From Apostichopus japonicus (taxonomy: Eukaryota; Echinodermata; Holothuroidea; Aspidochirotida; Stichopodidae): 64,000 bases of DNA. Made by a program: the position numbers and the translations under genes. A model generated the notes under the pieces. The model was not told the DNA's origin. It saw nothing but the letters and a program-made list of their open reading frames with translations, and searched no databases. Positions 12,653 to 21,282 of the stretch are shown here, one piece after another; positions within the stretch are counted from its first letter, which is position 1; every line of letters starts with the position of its first letter. The stretch lies in NCBI RefSeq assembly GCF_037975245.1, contig NC_092572.1, positions 903,501 to 967,500 of the forward strand, in the 5' to 3' direction.

Positions 12653-15600
12653 CCTATTGGCACTACAAGAAAGGCAGACGTTACGTGATATTTATTCAAG
12701 AGCAGGAGGTAAACACATTATTATTATTGCATAAGATATACATTTAATGTTCGTTATATTTACATAAATTCTATATTTGGGTTGACGAATAATCACAATA
12801 ACGGGATGTCGAATTATCTCTACATTGTCCTATTTTGTCTATTTATATTATTCCTGTACTAAAGAAGAATCAATATGGATTTGAAAAAAAAACTATTTAA
12901 ATTTTTAATCAACAGTTTGGTGTATGATAGACCAGCACAGTAGACAAGAAGCACATGTTACATTTATGTTAATATTCGACATGTAGGTATGTTCTTCGGT
13001 GTGTGTCGAATGAAGCAAAGTACGCCATGTCGAAATTTAGTGTCGAAGTTATCAAACTAGTTATGTCGATTACAGCACACAATGTCGATCACTACAAAGA
13101 ATTAATCCGTCGCTGTATTCGTCTTAGTCGATCTACCTGACGAAGTTCACATACCGTAGAGGTCGGAGTTGGCAAACTATGCCAAACACCACACAACGTT
13201 GGTCTCGGAATAGCTTTGCTTTAAACCAAATTGTGACCTTTGAATTTGTCGCCAATTAAAAGCACTATGAAAGTTCATTTGACGAAGTTGCAGGAACGGC
13301 ATTCAATTTTAGATTTTAATATTTCAGTTTGAAAAGAAGACACAAGAATGTCTAAGTGATCGTAAACTACACGCGGTACCCTGGTTGACCTTGTATTGAC
13401 CTGAACAGCTGAAATACATCTATGCCTCGCTAGAAGAGGGAATGTTGTAACAATCTCTAACTGGTCGAACCTCTGTTCTGCAGATTGAGCTTATAATACA
13501 CTAGTGCTGTTTTCTTTCTTTTTCCTTTCATAATACGTATGTTAGTTAAGGGGGGCGCTATATAGTTTCATTAGCTTCAGAGGCAACGTAATCTAAGTAG
13601 CTATTAACATAACTGTAAACATAACAGCGTTCATGGATCTTATCAAAACTGAACCTGCGTAAAGAAATAGAACTTTGAATCTGTGTTTTGCTAGAAGACT
13701 AGGAAAGAAGTTATACTCTAACATTTTTATAGATTTTAGTTCACAATTTAGTAGTTAGGAACAACGTTACATAGGTGTTGTCTCTTTTTGGATGGCGCAG
13801 TTTCACTTTATTTTCAAAACAGCTAACTGCACAACTCTACTGGGATATAAGAATACGTTGTGGATTTCAAGGATTACATAGCACACACACACAAATACAA
13901 TTATTCAAGGAATCGATCTCATAAAAAAAAACTACTTTTATTTTCGGTTTAGATAAGGAGTAAATTAACTCACATTCTTGAAAGGTTTGATATGTAGCCT
14001 ACATTCTGCATTCAGGTCAATAATCTACCAACGGAAACCGTGAATTGTCAGTAAAAAAAAACACAGAATTCAACCACCAATAATTCACTAATAGTATTGT
14101 TTTCTTGTTATGTTAACATCGGATCAAATTGATTTTTATATTTTTAGAGAATTGCAATAGTTGCAAACACAAAATTAGAAACACCAGTTATCATATGCAT
14201 TTTACTGACATTGTAATCTAGGCTATTTTCGGGTTATAGAGCTAATATGATCAAGATATATTGTCGATACTTATTGCAAAGCAATGATCTTGAAAGAAGG
14301 TTTGGTGTTAGGCAAGACGGCATTGGGAAGATATGTATGTAAATGTATAGTCTATGTTTCATTACTTTAGTATTGAAAAGACGTTCAGAAGAATACGAGG
14401 AAGGGAACGGGGGGAAGCTAGTAGATCGCTTATAAATTGTAAATAACTATATATGAGCAAAGAAGCTATACTAGCATGGTATGGTCGCAATATGAACTAT
14501 GTATGTAATAGAAGTAACGGTTCAGGAAAATGCCGTGTTTAATGCATTGGAACGGTAAAGACAAGTAAAGTTAATATCGTTCCCTAACTTGTGACTATCG
14601 TTTAGATGGGACCTGCATTAGCTATCTAATGAACGAGGACGGAAAGCATCTTATAACACAATAAATAATACATGTCCGTATTTGACATGTAACTAGAATG
14701 AAAAGAAGAAGAATATTAACTAACATGATACAGAGAAACATGGTTCCTGCTTACTCTGTTCAACTAACCATGTATGAATAGATCTTCTGGCTACACCACC
14801 ACACAATTATAAACTATAAAGTAGCGCCAACTCAAATTCAAAGTAACAATAGGAATGCAAGATTACTTTTCATAATGTAAATGAGGGTTGTCTGGCGGAT
14901 TGTTAGGAATGTATAACCTGGTCACTACACATTTGTCTTTGTTCACAATGTTCATTAATACTCGGAGCCGAAAGACATATAACAATACAGGTACAGAAGT
15001 TGCATTTGCATTTGCATATAGAAAATGTGCGCGATATGTGCGTCTGATAATTTTGCTGCCCTTACAAGAAATATTAAAAATTTCGATTGTAATTTTGGGG
15101 TTGTAATTTTCCGCTTCTTTGAAAGATTATTTTACTCCAAGGCAGAAAATGTTGGGTTTTACGAATTGAAGGTAATGATATATTTGTCATTTGCAAGTTT
15201 CGCCTGATGTGTTGAATCCATGTTTAACTAGCAAATAACAATCTATTTTGTATTTTAAGCAAATTTATCTTTCATTTACCAACGTGGTGACAAATTCAAC
15301 TGACAGAAACTAAGATGTAACTCACAGAAGTATGTTTGTATATATGTATTTTGGATCCTTCTGCAAGCAGGAACCCTCGAAGAAATCTCATTGGCTTATC
15401 AGAGCCGCAAGCTGACCGAAGTCATTCTCTTAGATTTATATTTAACGTCCATGGTTAGGAATTGTCAATTGTCGACAACTCTGTAAGTGGACGACATACA
15501 TTAATCTTGGAGGGACTCGAAATGGGGACCTAATGATTGGAAGAAGTAATAAACTTACCGTGTTGATTGCTTCCAACCAATATCGACAGGGAAGCTGTTT

Positions 15601-16526
15601 GCTTGGAAATGTAGGGACCCTCCACAGAACAATGTAACTTGAAATTAGAGCTGGCATCGTGCACAGTATAATATGAAATTGCGGCTGTTCCGTTATTAAA
15701 GGTTTCAGTAGATACCTCCGTCTTCGTTCCGTTGTTAACGTACCATGTAATTGAAATGGGTAAAACTGCGTCTAGAACTTTGCATTGAATAGTTTCATTC
15801 TTATTAGGCATGATCATTAAAGAGTTTTCACCTGTCACGTTACCTCCATTCAATAGGACAACTGGAGTGACTGTTAAAATGTAAACAGAAGAAATCAAAT
15901 GTACATTATACTGTGTTTATAAAATGTTAAACTTGAAAATACAAAAAAAAGCAAATAAAACCTTGCAGTCCTTGTTGAAATAAATGCATGTATTCCCTAT
16001 TAAATAATGCATGTAACGAAAGTGAGGAATTTACCTTGTAATTTCAAGAAGAACTTCGTAACTATCAGATATTTACGGCGACAAGAGTACATCGCTTGGT
16101 TTTCTTCACTGCATGGCGTAGTAATCATCATAGAATGATTAAGCAAGCTACAATTATTAAGCTTGACCATCTCGTTTGTGGATACCACAAACGTAGCCTT
16201 AGCTAATATTTTGTTTTCCCCGTCATTGTACCACGAAACTGTGTCTTCTTTTGACGCTTTGCAAATTAAACATTTTGAAGAATGGCGTAAACATGTACAG
16301 TCGACAAAAGTACTATTTGTAGAGCTGTCCTTACTGCTACAAATAAGGTCATCTCGCTTCTCTCCTGCAACATAAAAATAAGAATATATAATAATTGTAC
16401 AAGGAAACACATGGCTCTTATATCGGTGTTGAAATATAATAATTTATACATATAATGATAATTACCTTTCGCAAGAAGAACAAGCGTAATAAAAAGGAAA
16501 GAGAGAACTTGCACTGACGAAAACAT
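5161..16526 (-). CDS. Ig-domain receptor tyrosine pseudokinase, complete 16-exon gene (copy 1)
   Basis: The coding exons total 2004 nt (667 residues). They run 16526-16466, 16364-16035, 15870-15559, 11952-11830, 11139-11121, 10888-10818, 10299-10281, 10091-10015, 9716-9546, 9288-9178, 8846-8674, 8450-8331, 7724-7610, 6968-6875, 6302-6221 and 5286-5161. Every junction has an AG acceptor and GT donor in matching phase. Domains are a signal peptide (1-20), two Ig-like exons (21-234), a TM helix (about 248-269), a Ser-rich juxtamembrane region, a tyrosine-kinase fold (about 358-620) and a tail with YEIP and YLPM. The kinase lacks the beta-3 Lys (VVVT at 388-391), has HPG for HRD (492-494), Lys499 for the catalytic-loop Asn and DFC for DFG (512-514). 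It keeps the structural SDVWS and CW(x6)RPS motifs. It is predicted to be a membrane receptor signalling by docking and not by phosphotransfer. Ligand and ortholog are not recognised. Start: an in-frame ATG also exists at 16577, but 16526 gives a standard signal peptide. Confidence 0.85.
5465..5715. repeat. intronic minisatellite, about 75-80 bp unit (unit 1)
   Basis: There are about three imperfect tandem copies of a unit containing TAACGTTAAGCTGGTAA, then a CACTGCTGTATAATTACAAC-like stretch and GATTATTATTA. It lies in the intron between exons 15 and 16. Equivalents are at 32222-32465 and 49312-49615, the last with about one more copy. Confidence 0.75.
6221..6302 (-). CDS. receptor copy 1, exon 15: kinase subdomain XI
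   Basis: 82 nt, phase 2 to 0. It encodes the CW...RPS signature (Cys606, Trp607, Arg614) of protein tyrosine kinases. The start after TTTGCAG is fixed by the two bases AA left by exon 14, because the alternative AG two bases later would give a stop. Confidence 0.8.
6875..6968 (-). CDS. receptor copy 1, exon 14: kinase subdomain X
   Basis: 94 nt, phase 1 to 2. It begins with the Gly following EIMAA and encodes the NSPFP turn (NPPFP in units 2 and 3), matching the G-x-x-P-[FY] region after the alpha-F helix. It ends in KYLQI before a GTAAGA donor. Confidence 0.8.
7610..7724 (-). CDS. receptor copy 1, exon 13: APE motif and alpha-F helix
   Basis: 115 nt, phase 0 to 1. It encodes FPPE (540-541 corresponding to the APE motif) and SSDVWSTAVVIWEI. 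The invariant Asp of SDVWS is kept, which supports a folded C-lobe. No tyrosine occurs between the DFC and PPE motifs, so the usual activation-loop autophosphorylation site is absent. Confidence 0.85.
8331..8450 (-). CDS. receptor copy 1, exon 12: degenerate catalytic loop and DFG region
   Basis: Forty codons, phase 0 to 0. The expected HRDLAARNVLL reads HPGLTTKKVLL: catalytic Asp to Gly, Arg to Pro, Asn to Lys. The magnesium-binding DFG reads DFC. The flanking TKEGQVKLFDF shows the family origin clearly. The change is in the germline sequence of all three copies, so it is not a single sequencing error. Confidence 0.88.
8674..8846 (-). CDS. receptor copy 1, exon 11: hinge, alpha-D and alpha-E
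   Basis: 173 nt, phase 1 to 0. It encodes the beta-5/hinge segment KLFLISEHLNCENLHSVL followed by an insert with DYYCC and the alpha-E helix ending GMDILKTFG, the usual position before HRD. The order matches receptor tyrosine kinases. Confidence 0.82.
9178..9288 (-). CDS. receptor copy 1, exon 10: alpha-C helix region
   Basis: 111 nt, phase 1 to 1. It encodes KLIRKKEIHWEAYIRKCLEL and the following HLAKIEAIS, corresponding to alpha-C and beta-4. A Glu in WEAYI is in a plausible place for the alpha-C Glu, but it has no Lys partner. Units 2 and 3 have Phe instead of Tyr in WEAYI. Confidence 0.8.
9546..9716 (-). CDS. receptor copy 1, exon 9: start of kinase fold, lost P-loop and beta-3 Lys
   Basis: 171 nt, phase 1 to 1, donor GTTGGT. 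The glycine-rich loop is reduced to MGKIYKRWMGSV, and the VAVKTL motif reads VVVTTL, with Thr391 in place of the ATP-binding Lys. Ahead of it is a juxtamembrane NYYSTADAIAG segment with two adjacent tyrosines. Confidence 0.83.
10015..10091 (-). CDS. receptor copy 1, exon 8: acidic/Ser juxtamembrane segment
   Basis: 77 nt, phase 2 to 1. It encodes RKELPEIPVDEDN followed by a Ser/His-rich stretch ending EGSEP. It is nearly unchanged in units 2 and 3. Confidence 0.8.
10281..10299 (-). CDS. receptor copy 1, exon 7: 19-nt microexon
   Basis: Flanked by TTTACAG and GTGAGT, phase 1 to 2. It adds a basic peptide (INQKGVR). The unit 2 (37336-37354) and unit 3 (54284-54302) equivalents have the same length and phase with a GTAAGC donor. 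It is needed to keep the frame between exons 6 and 8. Confidence 0.7.
10605..10680. repeat. short minisatellite in intron (TGTCTTATTAA-like units)
   Basis: About five imperfect repeats of an 11-13 bp unit, TGTCTTATTAA(T/C)G. Equivalents lie near 37645-37695 and 54590-54645. Confidence 0.65.
10818..10888 (-). CDS. receptor copy 1, exon 6: Ser-rich juxtamembrane segment
   Basis: 71 nt, phase 2 to 1. It encodes NQSSSSSHPMKVLAKGPL and then DINQS. In units 2 and 3 LAKGP becomes LDEGP. The frame is fixed by both neighbouring microexons. Confidence 0.75.
11121..11139 (-). CDS. receptor copy 1, exon 5: 19-nt microexon
   Basis: Flanked by CTTACAG and GTGAGT, phase 1 to 2. It encodes a basic stop-transfer extension (LSRNRRG including split codons). 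Equivalents are at 38132-38150 and 55079-55097, differing by a single base (GAC to GAA). Confidence 0.7.
11394..11410. repeat. poly(C) tract
   Basis: A run of C in the intron upstream of microexon 5. C-rich runs occur at the equivalent places near 38405 and 55352, with different lengths. Confidence 0.8.
11830..11952 (-). CDS. receptor copy 1, exon 4: transmembrane segment
   Basis: 123 nt, phase 1 to 1, between TTCTTACAG and a GTAGGT donor. It encodes the helix IWVIVAGVVGSISSCLLVCA followed by basic VRKVR, a type I stop-transfer sequence. The phase-1 entry matches the phase-1 Ig exons upstream. This is the first exon shared with units 2 and 3. Confidence 0.83.
12482..12561 (-). repeat. tRNA-derived SINE, 3' fragment (unit 1)
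   Basis: Matches the 3' part of the SINE seen complete at 39475-39699. It is cut off by the (TA)n tract, and the tRNA-like head is missing. Confidence 0.65.
12562..12648. repeat. (TA)n microsatellite
   Basis: About 43 TA repeats. Units 2 and 3 have only a short (TA)n at the corresponding site, with about 130 bp and the SINE head between. Confidence 0.95.
13171..14913. other. intron of receptor copy 1, no gene seen
   Basis: Part of the long intron between the second Ig exon and the TM exon. It is homologous to the right-hand ends of units 2 and 3. No coding signal was recognised. Confidence 0.5.
14914..15000. repeat. tandem-unit boundary motif, copy 2
   Basis: Ends unit 1; beyond it the sequence departs from the tandem repeat into the ectodomain block. 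Just after it (14998-15018) are overlapping ATTTGCAT octamers. Confidence 0.7.
15353..15543 (-). repeat. tRNA-derived SINE, 5'-truncated, next to an Ig exon donor
   Basis: Matches the body of the SINE at 39475-39699, but the tRNA A-box head is missing. It ends only about 10-15 bases inside the intron after exon 3 of the receptor (donor at 15553-15558). Confidence 0.65.
15559..15870 (-). CDS. receptor copy 1, exon 3: second Ig-like domain
   Basis: 312 nt, phase 1 to 1. It carries a typical Ig pattern: ETIQCKV, ITWYVNN (core Trp), then FKLHCSVEG and a closing SLSILV strand. Several N-glycosylation sequons (NVT, NET, NGT twice) agree with an extracellular location. Confidence 0.83.
16035..16364 (-). 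CDS. receptor copy 1, exon 2: cysteine-rich Ig-like domain
   Basis: 330 nt, phase 1 to 1. It has about ten cysteines (VDCTC, KCLICKAS, TTPCSEE, MYSCRR), with VSWYNDG as the likely core Trp strand and MYSC as the likely second Ig cysteine. The spare cysteines suggest extra disulfides. Sequons NST, NCS and NHS are present. The Ig assignment is less certain than for exon 3. Confidence 0.75.
16466..16526 (-). CDS. receptor copy 1, exon 1: signal peptide
   Basis: 20 codons plus one base. MFSSVQVLSFLFITLVLLAK is a standard signal peptide, and the exon ends in phase 1 before GTAATT. An upstream in-frame ATG at 16577 would add MNDDDDDCNEPSIRQRT, which would spoil the leader. Confidence 0.78.
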
Positions 16527-16577
16527 TGTCCTTTGTCGTATGGATGGCTCGTTACAGTCATCATCATCATCGTTCAA

Positions 16578-17010
16578 TCTTCCAGGTGACGATTGATTGT
16601 AACAATAATAGAAACAATATAAGTTTTGTATGCAGAATTATAATATGAAAGTGAAATCAGTATGCCTCTACGGCTATCTGTAATCGACTTCCAATTTGAA
16701 ATCACGGTTTTGTGTTAAGTGAACTAACAACAGATACTTCTGCATTGTTTCTAAATCTAAATTGAATGTATGCCTGTTGCTTGTCCTGTTCTCCAAACAG
16801 CCTAGAGTTGCTGCATATATTATGGAATTAAGGCCCAGACAACATGGTGATATTTATTAATTGCTTAACAATGATGTTAATAAATTTGCACAAATGTTAG
16901 TAAAAGGAGGTTTCAAAAGTTAATATGTGTACCAACGAATCTATATTGTATAGCAAGAGAAAAATTATTTAGGCAGAGGTTTATTAACTATATGACTGTT
17001 TTAAACGCAG
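16578..17010. other. divergent intergenic interval (putative promoter region)
   Basis: Separates the minus-strand receptor start from the plus-strand Ig exon. No unambiguous TATA box or signal-peptide exon for the plus-strand gene was found. It would contain the receptor promoter if the start at 16526 is right. Confidence 0.4.
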
Positions 17011-17310
17011 AACATATCGTAATCATGCATTCAACTTGCGGCCTACGAGTAAACCGAACTGGTGAGCTTATATGTAGAGTGAGCGGATCCCGTCCTCAAA
17101 TATCACTACGATGGGAGATAAGTAATATCAACAGCCTCCAATTCACAACAAAAGAACCCATTTCACAGGATATTAGTGGTACATGGGACACATACATATC
17201 TCCCGAGTACACAGTGTCAGTGTGTGGTGGGTTTGCAGAGATCATATGTCTGTCCCAACGAGATGTAAATCGTATGCCTCGTTCTGACAGTCATATTGAG
17301 TTAACAAGTG
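17011..17310 (+). CDS. Ig-like exon of a plus-strand gene (probably joined to the NACHT exon)
   Basis: 300 nt between AAACGCAG and GTGAGT, phase 1 to 1, without internal stops. The Ig pattern is visible: GELICRVSG, ISLRWEI (Trp strand) and FAEIICLSQ, plus extra cysteines (STCGLR, VSVCGG). The donor phase fits the acceptor at 23000, which opens the NACHT exon. No signal-peptide exon was found upstream, so the gene may have lost its 5' end. Confidence 0.65.
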
Positions 17311-17750
17311 GTGAGTTTGTCCTGACCATTAATTAACTAGTAAAATGATATCAGATACGATTGAACACACAAAGCATTCTTAATAACTAACTAGGGGTGA
17401 AACATTTAAACTAAAAAAACAGAGAATTTGTTTTATAGTTCATATTTTGAACAATTGACTTCATTCATTCATTGCTGTAAACAACGGAACATTTCAAGGT
17501 CTCTATTGGAAATGTCCAGGCACTGAAATTATTCCAAAGCATCTACTGGATGTCTTTCAGTAGCAACCAAAGTAAACAATTGGCTTCATTCAGAAAATGC
17601 TGTAAACAACAGAATATTTTACTGTAGTTGGAACTATTTTTTTTTTAAGATTGCCTTCATTCCTTAAACGAGTGTTCATCCTGACACTCAAAGAGTGACA
17701 GCCCGAAGTCCAAGTCTAAGTCCAAACAATAAGTTCAAGTTTATTTGTAC

Positions 17751-17921
<171 letters not shown>

Positions 17922-18201
17922 TAATTTATTTTTTATAACATGATTAATAGTAAATTAATATACTTACATATAATAAATGATATGCAAAAATCAGTAATTA
18001 TATATATATACATATGATGGGTAGAGGAGTCAGAATAAGCAAAGCATTTCGAGTCTGACCCCTTACAAAAAGAAAGGAAAAGAAATACAGAAAATAATTA
18101 GCAATGTGCTAATTACAAAAGAATAACAGCAACATTAAAGAATGGTCTAAATATGCATGTAATTATATGCAATATGAAGTCGACATCAAATTTTTCCTTT
18201 T

Positions 18202-18615
18202 TTACACAAGTCGTTCAACAATTTTGGAAATAGTGGTTAAAAGTGAGACAGGTCTGTAATTAGAAAACAACTTATGATCTCCAGATTTGAAAATAGGAAT
18301 AATTTGTGCAACTTTTAACTCTGATGGAAATATTCCACTAGAAAAGGAACAATTAATAATGTGAGCAAGCGGAGCCGCAATAAAATCATTAATATGCTTT
18401 ATAACATTATTGGTAATTTTATCATGACCTGGACTTTTACCACCTTTAAGCTTAATAATATAGCCTTTTACCTCCCCAGTGCAGGTTGGGAGCATCATAA
18501 ACGACTGCTTTATATCATTATTAATGCCATGCAAGGGATTACTGTGACTTAAAGGAATCTTATCAGTCAACGTGTTCGCAATGGACGAAAAATAAGTAAT
18601 AAAACCGTCAGCCAC
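18202..18615 (-). pseudogene. truncated reverse transcriptase N-part of the LINE
   Basis: Contains KGGKSPGHDKI and the NYRPVSLL motif of non-LTR reverse transcriptases. It ends shortly after ISKIVERLV and lacks the catalytic palm. Confidence 0.8.
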
Positions 18616-18673
18616 ATCGTTAGCATTAGTAATATGTTGATCATCACAAATAAAATCTTTATTACAATTAATG

Positions 18674-18900
18674 CTAACATTTTTTACCTAGTATATTGTT
18701 AATAACCTTCCATAATTTGGAAGTGTCATCTTTATTACTTTCAATTAGATTTTTATAATGCATTTTCTTAGCAGTTTCAACAACTGTTGTGAGTACATTT
18801 CTGTATTTGCTGTACACTCTTTTACGGTTATTGGAATAATTTTCTTTATATTTAGCATAGAGCTTGTTCTTATGTTTAATCGATTTCAAAATTGCAGGTG
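18674..18900 (-). pseudogene. LINE ORF2 linker between endonuclease and RT
   Basis: A Lys/Tyr/Asn-rich stretch (KHKNKLYAKYKEN, KLWKVINNILGKK) typical of the region between the endonuclease and RT domains in CR1/L2-type LINEs. Confidence 0.65.
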
Positions 18901-19182
18901 TAATCCAAGGAGATTTGTTAGCTATATTATGGCGTTAAGTCGTCTTGGTTAATGGACAGCAACGACAAAAAGCATCCATAACTATGTGGATAAAATTGTT
19001 TAATGATAATTGAACATCCTTAGTAGAGGAAACACTATCCCAGTTAACGGCCGACAATTCGTGTTGTAATAAAGCAATATTATTAGGACATGTATTATGT
19101 GTATAATTATTACATTTCTGAGAAATTGTATAATTATTACTAGAGTTTACGAAAATTGGAAAATGATCAGAAATATCAGAGA

Positions 19183-19590
19183 TTAAAATACCACTTTTAA
19201 TAGAGTGAAAATATCATTCGTAAAGATATTATCAATTAATGAAGTACTGTATTGGGTAACTCTGGTAGCTTTACTGATTGTAGGATACAACCCATATGAT
19301 GAAAATGTGTTAATAAATTCATTAACTATACCTCTTTCACCAAGTTTGAGTAGGTCTATATGAAAGTCCGCTGCAAAATAATACGTTTTGTCATCATTGG
19401 AGAGCAATCCCAGGCAGTGACCTAAATTTTCATTAAACACACGAGAGTTGCTATCTGGAGGCTTATATATACATCCAATAATAATATTTTTAGCTTTCAT
19501 ATTTGTTGCTTCTATAAATAAAGACTCAGCACTGATATCCATAGGGCTACTTAAGTCATTTCTGATAACAAGTTCAATATTATTTCTCAC
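19183..19590 (-). pseudogene. LINE apurinic-type endonuclease remnant
   Basis: Includes GCIYKPPDSN and AADFHIDLLK, where the usual GDFN motif is altered to ADFH, and SLIDNIFTND near the end. The N-terminal part is broken. Confidence 0.7.
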
Positions 19591-20145
19591 AAAAATACCT
19601 ACACCCCCACCACGAAGATTACTCTCTCCTTGTGAACAAATGTATAACCATCTAAATTATAAATACTACTAAAGCCATCTTTAAGCTATGTCTCTGTCAT
19701 AGCAATAAATGAGAATTTGAAATTTTCAATAGAATGCAAAACGCCCACAATTTTTGGAAAGACTTCTGGAATTTATATGCATTATAGATGCATGATGTTT
19801 GTTATTTTTAAAAGTATTATTATAAGTCTGGTCGGTGTAATACCCGCAAGTTATGGTATTGTTCTCCTGGAACTCGTTTACATTATTAATTGTATAATTC
19901 TCTGTTTATGTAATACTTTGAGAAATATATGCCAACTTTTAATTGATGTTTGTAATATGTATATAAAAATAGAATAATTTGGGCAATTATAAATCATAAC
20001 CCATTCTGTCGCCATCATGTAGAAGAAAGTAAAAAAGTAATGAGATAACATGATAAAAACTATCGTACTAAACTAAAAAACACAAAATAAACCACGTGGT
20101 TTATGCCAACTGTATTTAAATAAATTATCCTCTTGGAAGCGAATG

Positions 20146-20868
20146 TTAAAGTTTGAGAAGATCGTTTGTATTAGAAATGATTACTTTTGATGTTCCAGTT
20201 TCTGTCATCATATTGGCGATTATACGCCCGTCCCACGTCCAGCAGTTCTCGACCTTGTCGTGCGCCTTGGTATTTTTCAGAACGAGGTGGTTTCGGTGGG
20301 TCAAGACCTCAGCTATTACAATCCTAGTTCCCTTTAACTTCTTTCTGGATTTCATCAGTGTCAGCTTTTCACGGTAGGACGAACACTTCACAAGGAGGGC
20401 CCTGGGACGACCAGTGGTTGTTGGCTTGCCGACTCTATGTGTACGGTCAATGCTAGAGTCTTCAATCGTTATACCCAGTTTGCTCTTAGTCAGCTCCTTG
20501 AAAATATCGTCAGTGACCTCATTTTCCTTCTCTTCGATTCCAAAAATCCTGATACTATTCCGTCTAGTGTATTGTTCCAGATTGTTGACGTCATTCGTGG
20601 TTTTGTCTTGGGAGTCTTGAAGGCCAGATAATTTAGTTTGCATGCCTTTGCATTCCTCTGTTTTTTCATCCAGTTTAATATCTAAGCCAAGAATTCTGGC
20701 CTCCTGGATCTCTAATTGTCGAGTTAGATCGTCAAATTTCCTGCAAATAACCTCTTGAACAGTACTTTCAATAGCGGTTTTGAGACTGTCATTCTTGAAT
20801 AGACCTTCAGTTACAAGGGCTGCAATTTCAGCTATTGTCTCTTTGTTGAAACGAGTATTGGGAGCCAT
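20146..20868 (-). CDS. LINE ORF1 protein, 240 residues, open
   Basis: An intact frame with an N-terminal coiled-coil-like region (about 50-105), then NLEQYTRRNSIRIFGIEE, HRVGK and RPRALLVKC, the recurrent ORF1 RRM-type pattern of CR1/L2-group LINEs. It would be an RNA-binding chaperone of the retrotransposon. It is the only fully open frame left in this element. Confidence 0.8.
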   Translation of the reverse strand: MAPNTRFNKETIAEIAALVTEGLFKNDSLKTAIESTVQEVICRKFDDLTRQLEIQEARILGLDIKLDEKTEECKGMQTKLSGLQDSQDKTTNDVNNLEQYTRRNSIRIFGIEEKENEVTDDIFKELTKSKLGITIEDSSIDRTHRVGKPTTTGRPRALLVKCSSYREKLTLMKSRKKLKGTRIVIAEVLTHRNHLVLKNTKAHDKVENCWTWDGRIIANMMTETGTSKVIISNTNDLLKL

Positions 20869-20930
20869 TGTTAATGTGGCTAAACAGGATCAGTGACCCG
20901 TGTTGATGCTTGACAGATTGTAGGTGATGT

Positions 20931-21282
20931 ATAGGCTGGGACTAAAATATGCAGTGAAAATGATAGGCTGAAACTTACATTGTATCGATGTAATGATAAT
21001 TTCTGATTGAGATTGGTTAAAATTAAACCATAATTACAGCCAAAGCATCCAGCGATTTTTATTATATGACACTCCCACGTAGTTACAAACTTTTAGTCCA
21101 TGTCGTGTCACTAATTGATTGGTTTTGAAGCCACTCAAAGAACCTGAGACATCAGTACCTTCCTAGTTGAAGACTGCCGATGATGACATGATAGATTCGA
21201 GTACGACAGCCTTGTATTGTTATATTAAAATGACTTCACTTCAGTAATAAAGTTCAGATAAATGCAGTGGAATAGAAATATA
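20931..21282. other. short spacer between two LINEs
   Basis: No gene or repeat recognised, except possible 5' UTR of the LINE at the left edge. Confidence 0.4.

Larger units (their letters stand above)
12360..13170. other. TGTCGA-rich region upstream of the TM exon (unit 1)
   Basis: The hexamer TGTCGA recurs many times, often as TGTCGAA or ATGTCGA. The equivalent regions of units 2 (39360-40380) and 3 (56310-57310) are denser. It is non-coding or of unknown function. Confidence 0.5.
17922..20930 (-). mobile_element. CR1/L2-group non-LTR retrotransposon, internally deleted
   Basis: The order on the minus strand is ORF1 (20868-20146), endonuclease remnant (about 19590-19183), linker and start of the reverse transcriptase (about 18900-18200), then a 3' UTR ending in (GAT)n. 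The RT stops just after NYRPVSLLTTISKIVERLV. The rest of the RT, including the catalytic FADD region, is missing, so it cannot be autonomous. Several stops and frameshifts break ORF2. Confidence 0.82.

Noticed and set aside
12473-12688. 71-codon plus-strand frame with YIYIYI
   Set aside because: Runs through a SINE fragment and the (TA)n tract.
16527-16577. Upstream start codon at 16577 for the receptor
   Set aside because: Would put MNDDDDD-type acidic residues in front of a good signal peptide; the ATG at 16526 is preferred, though not proven.
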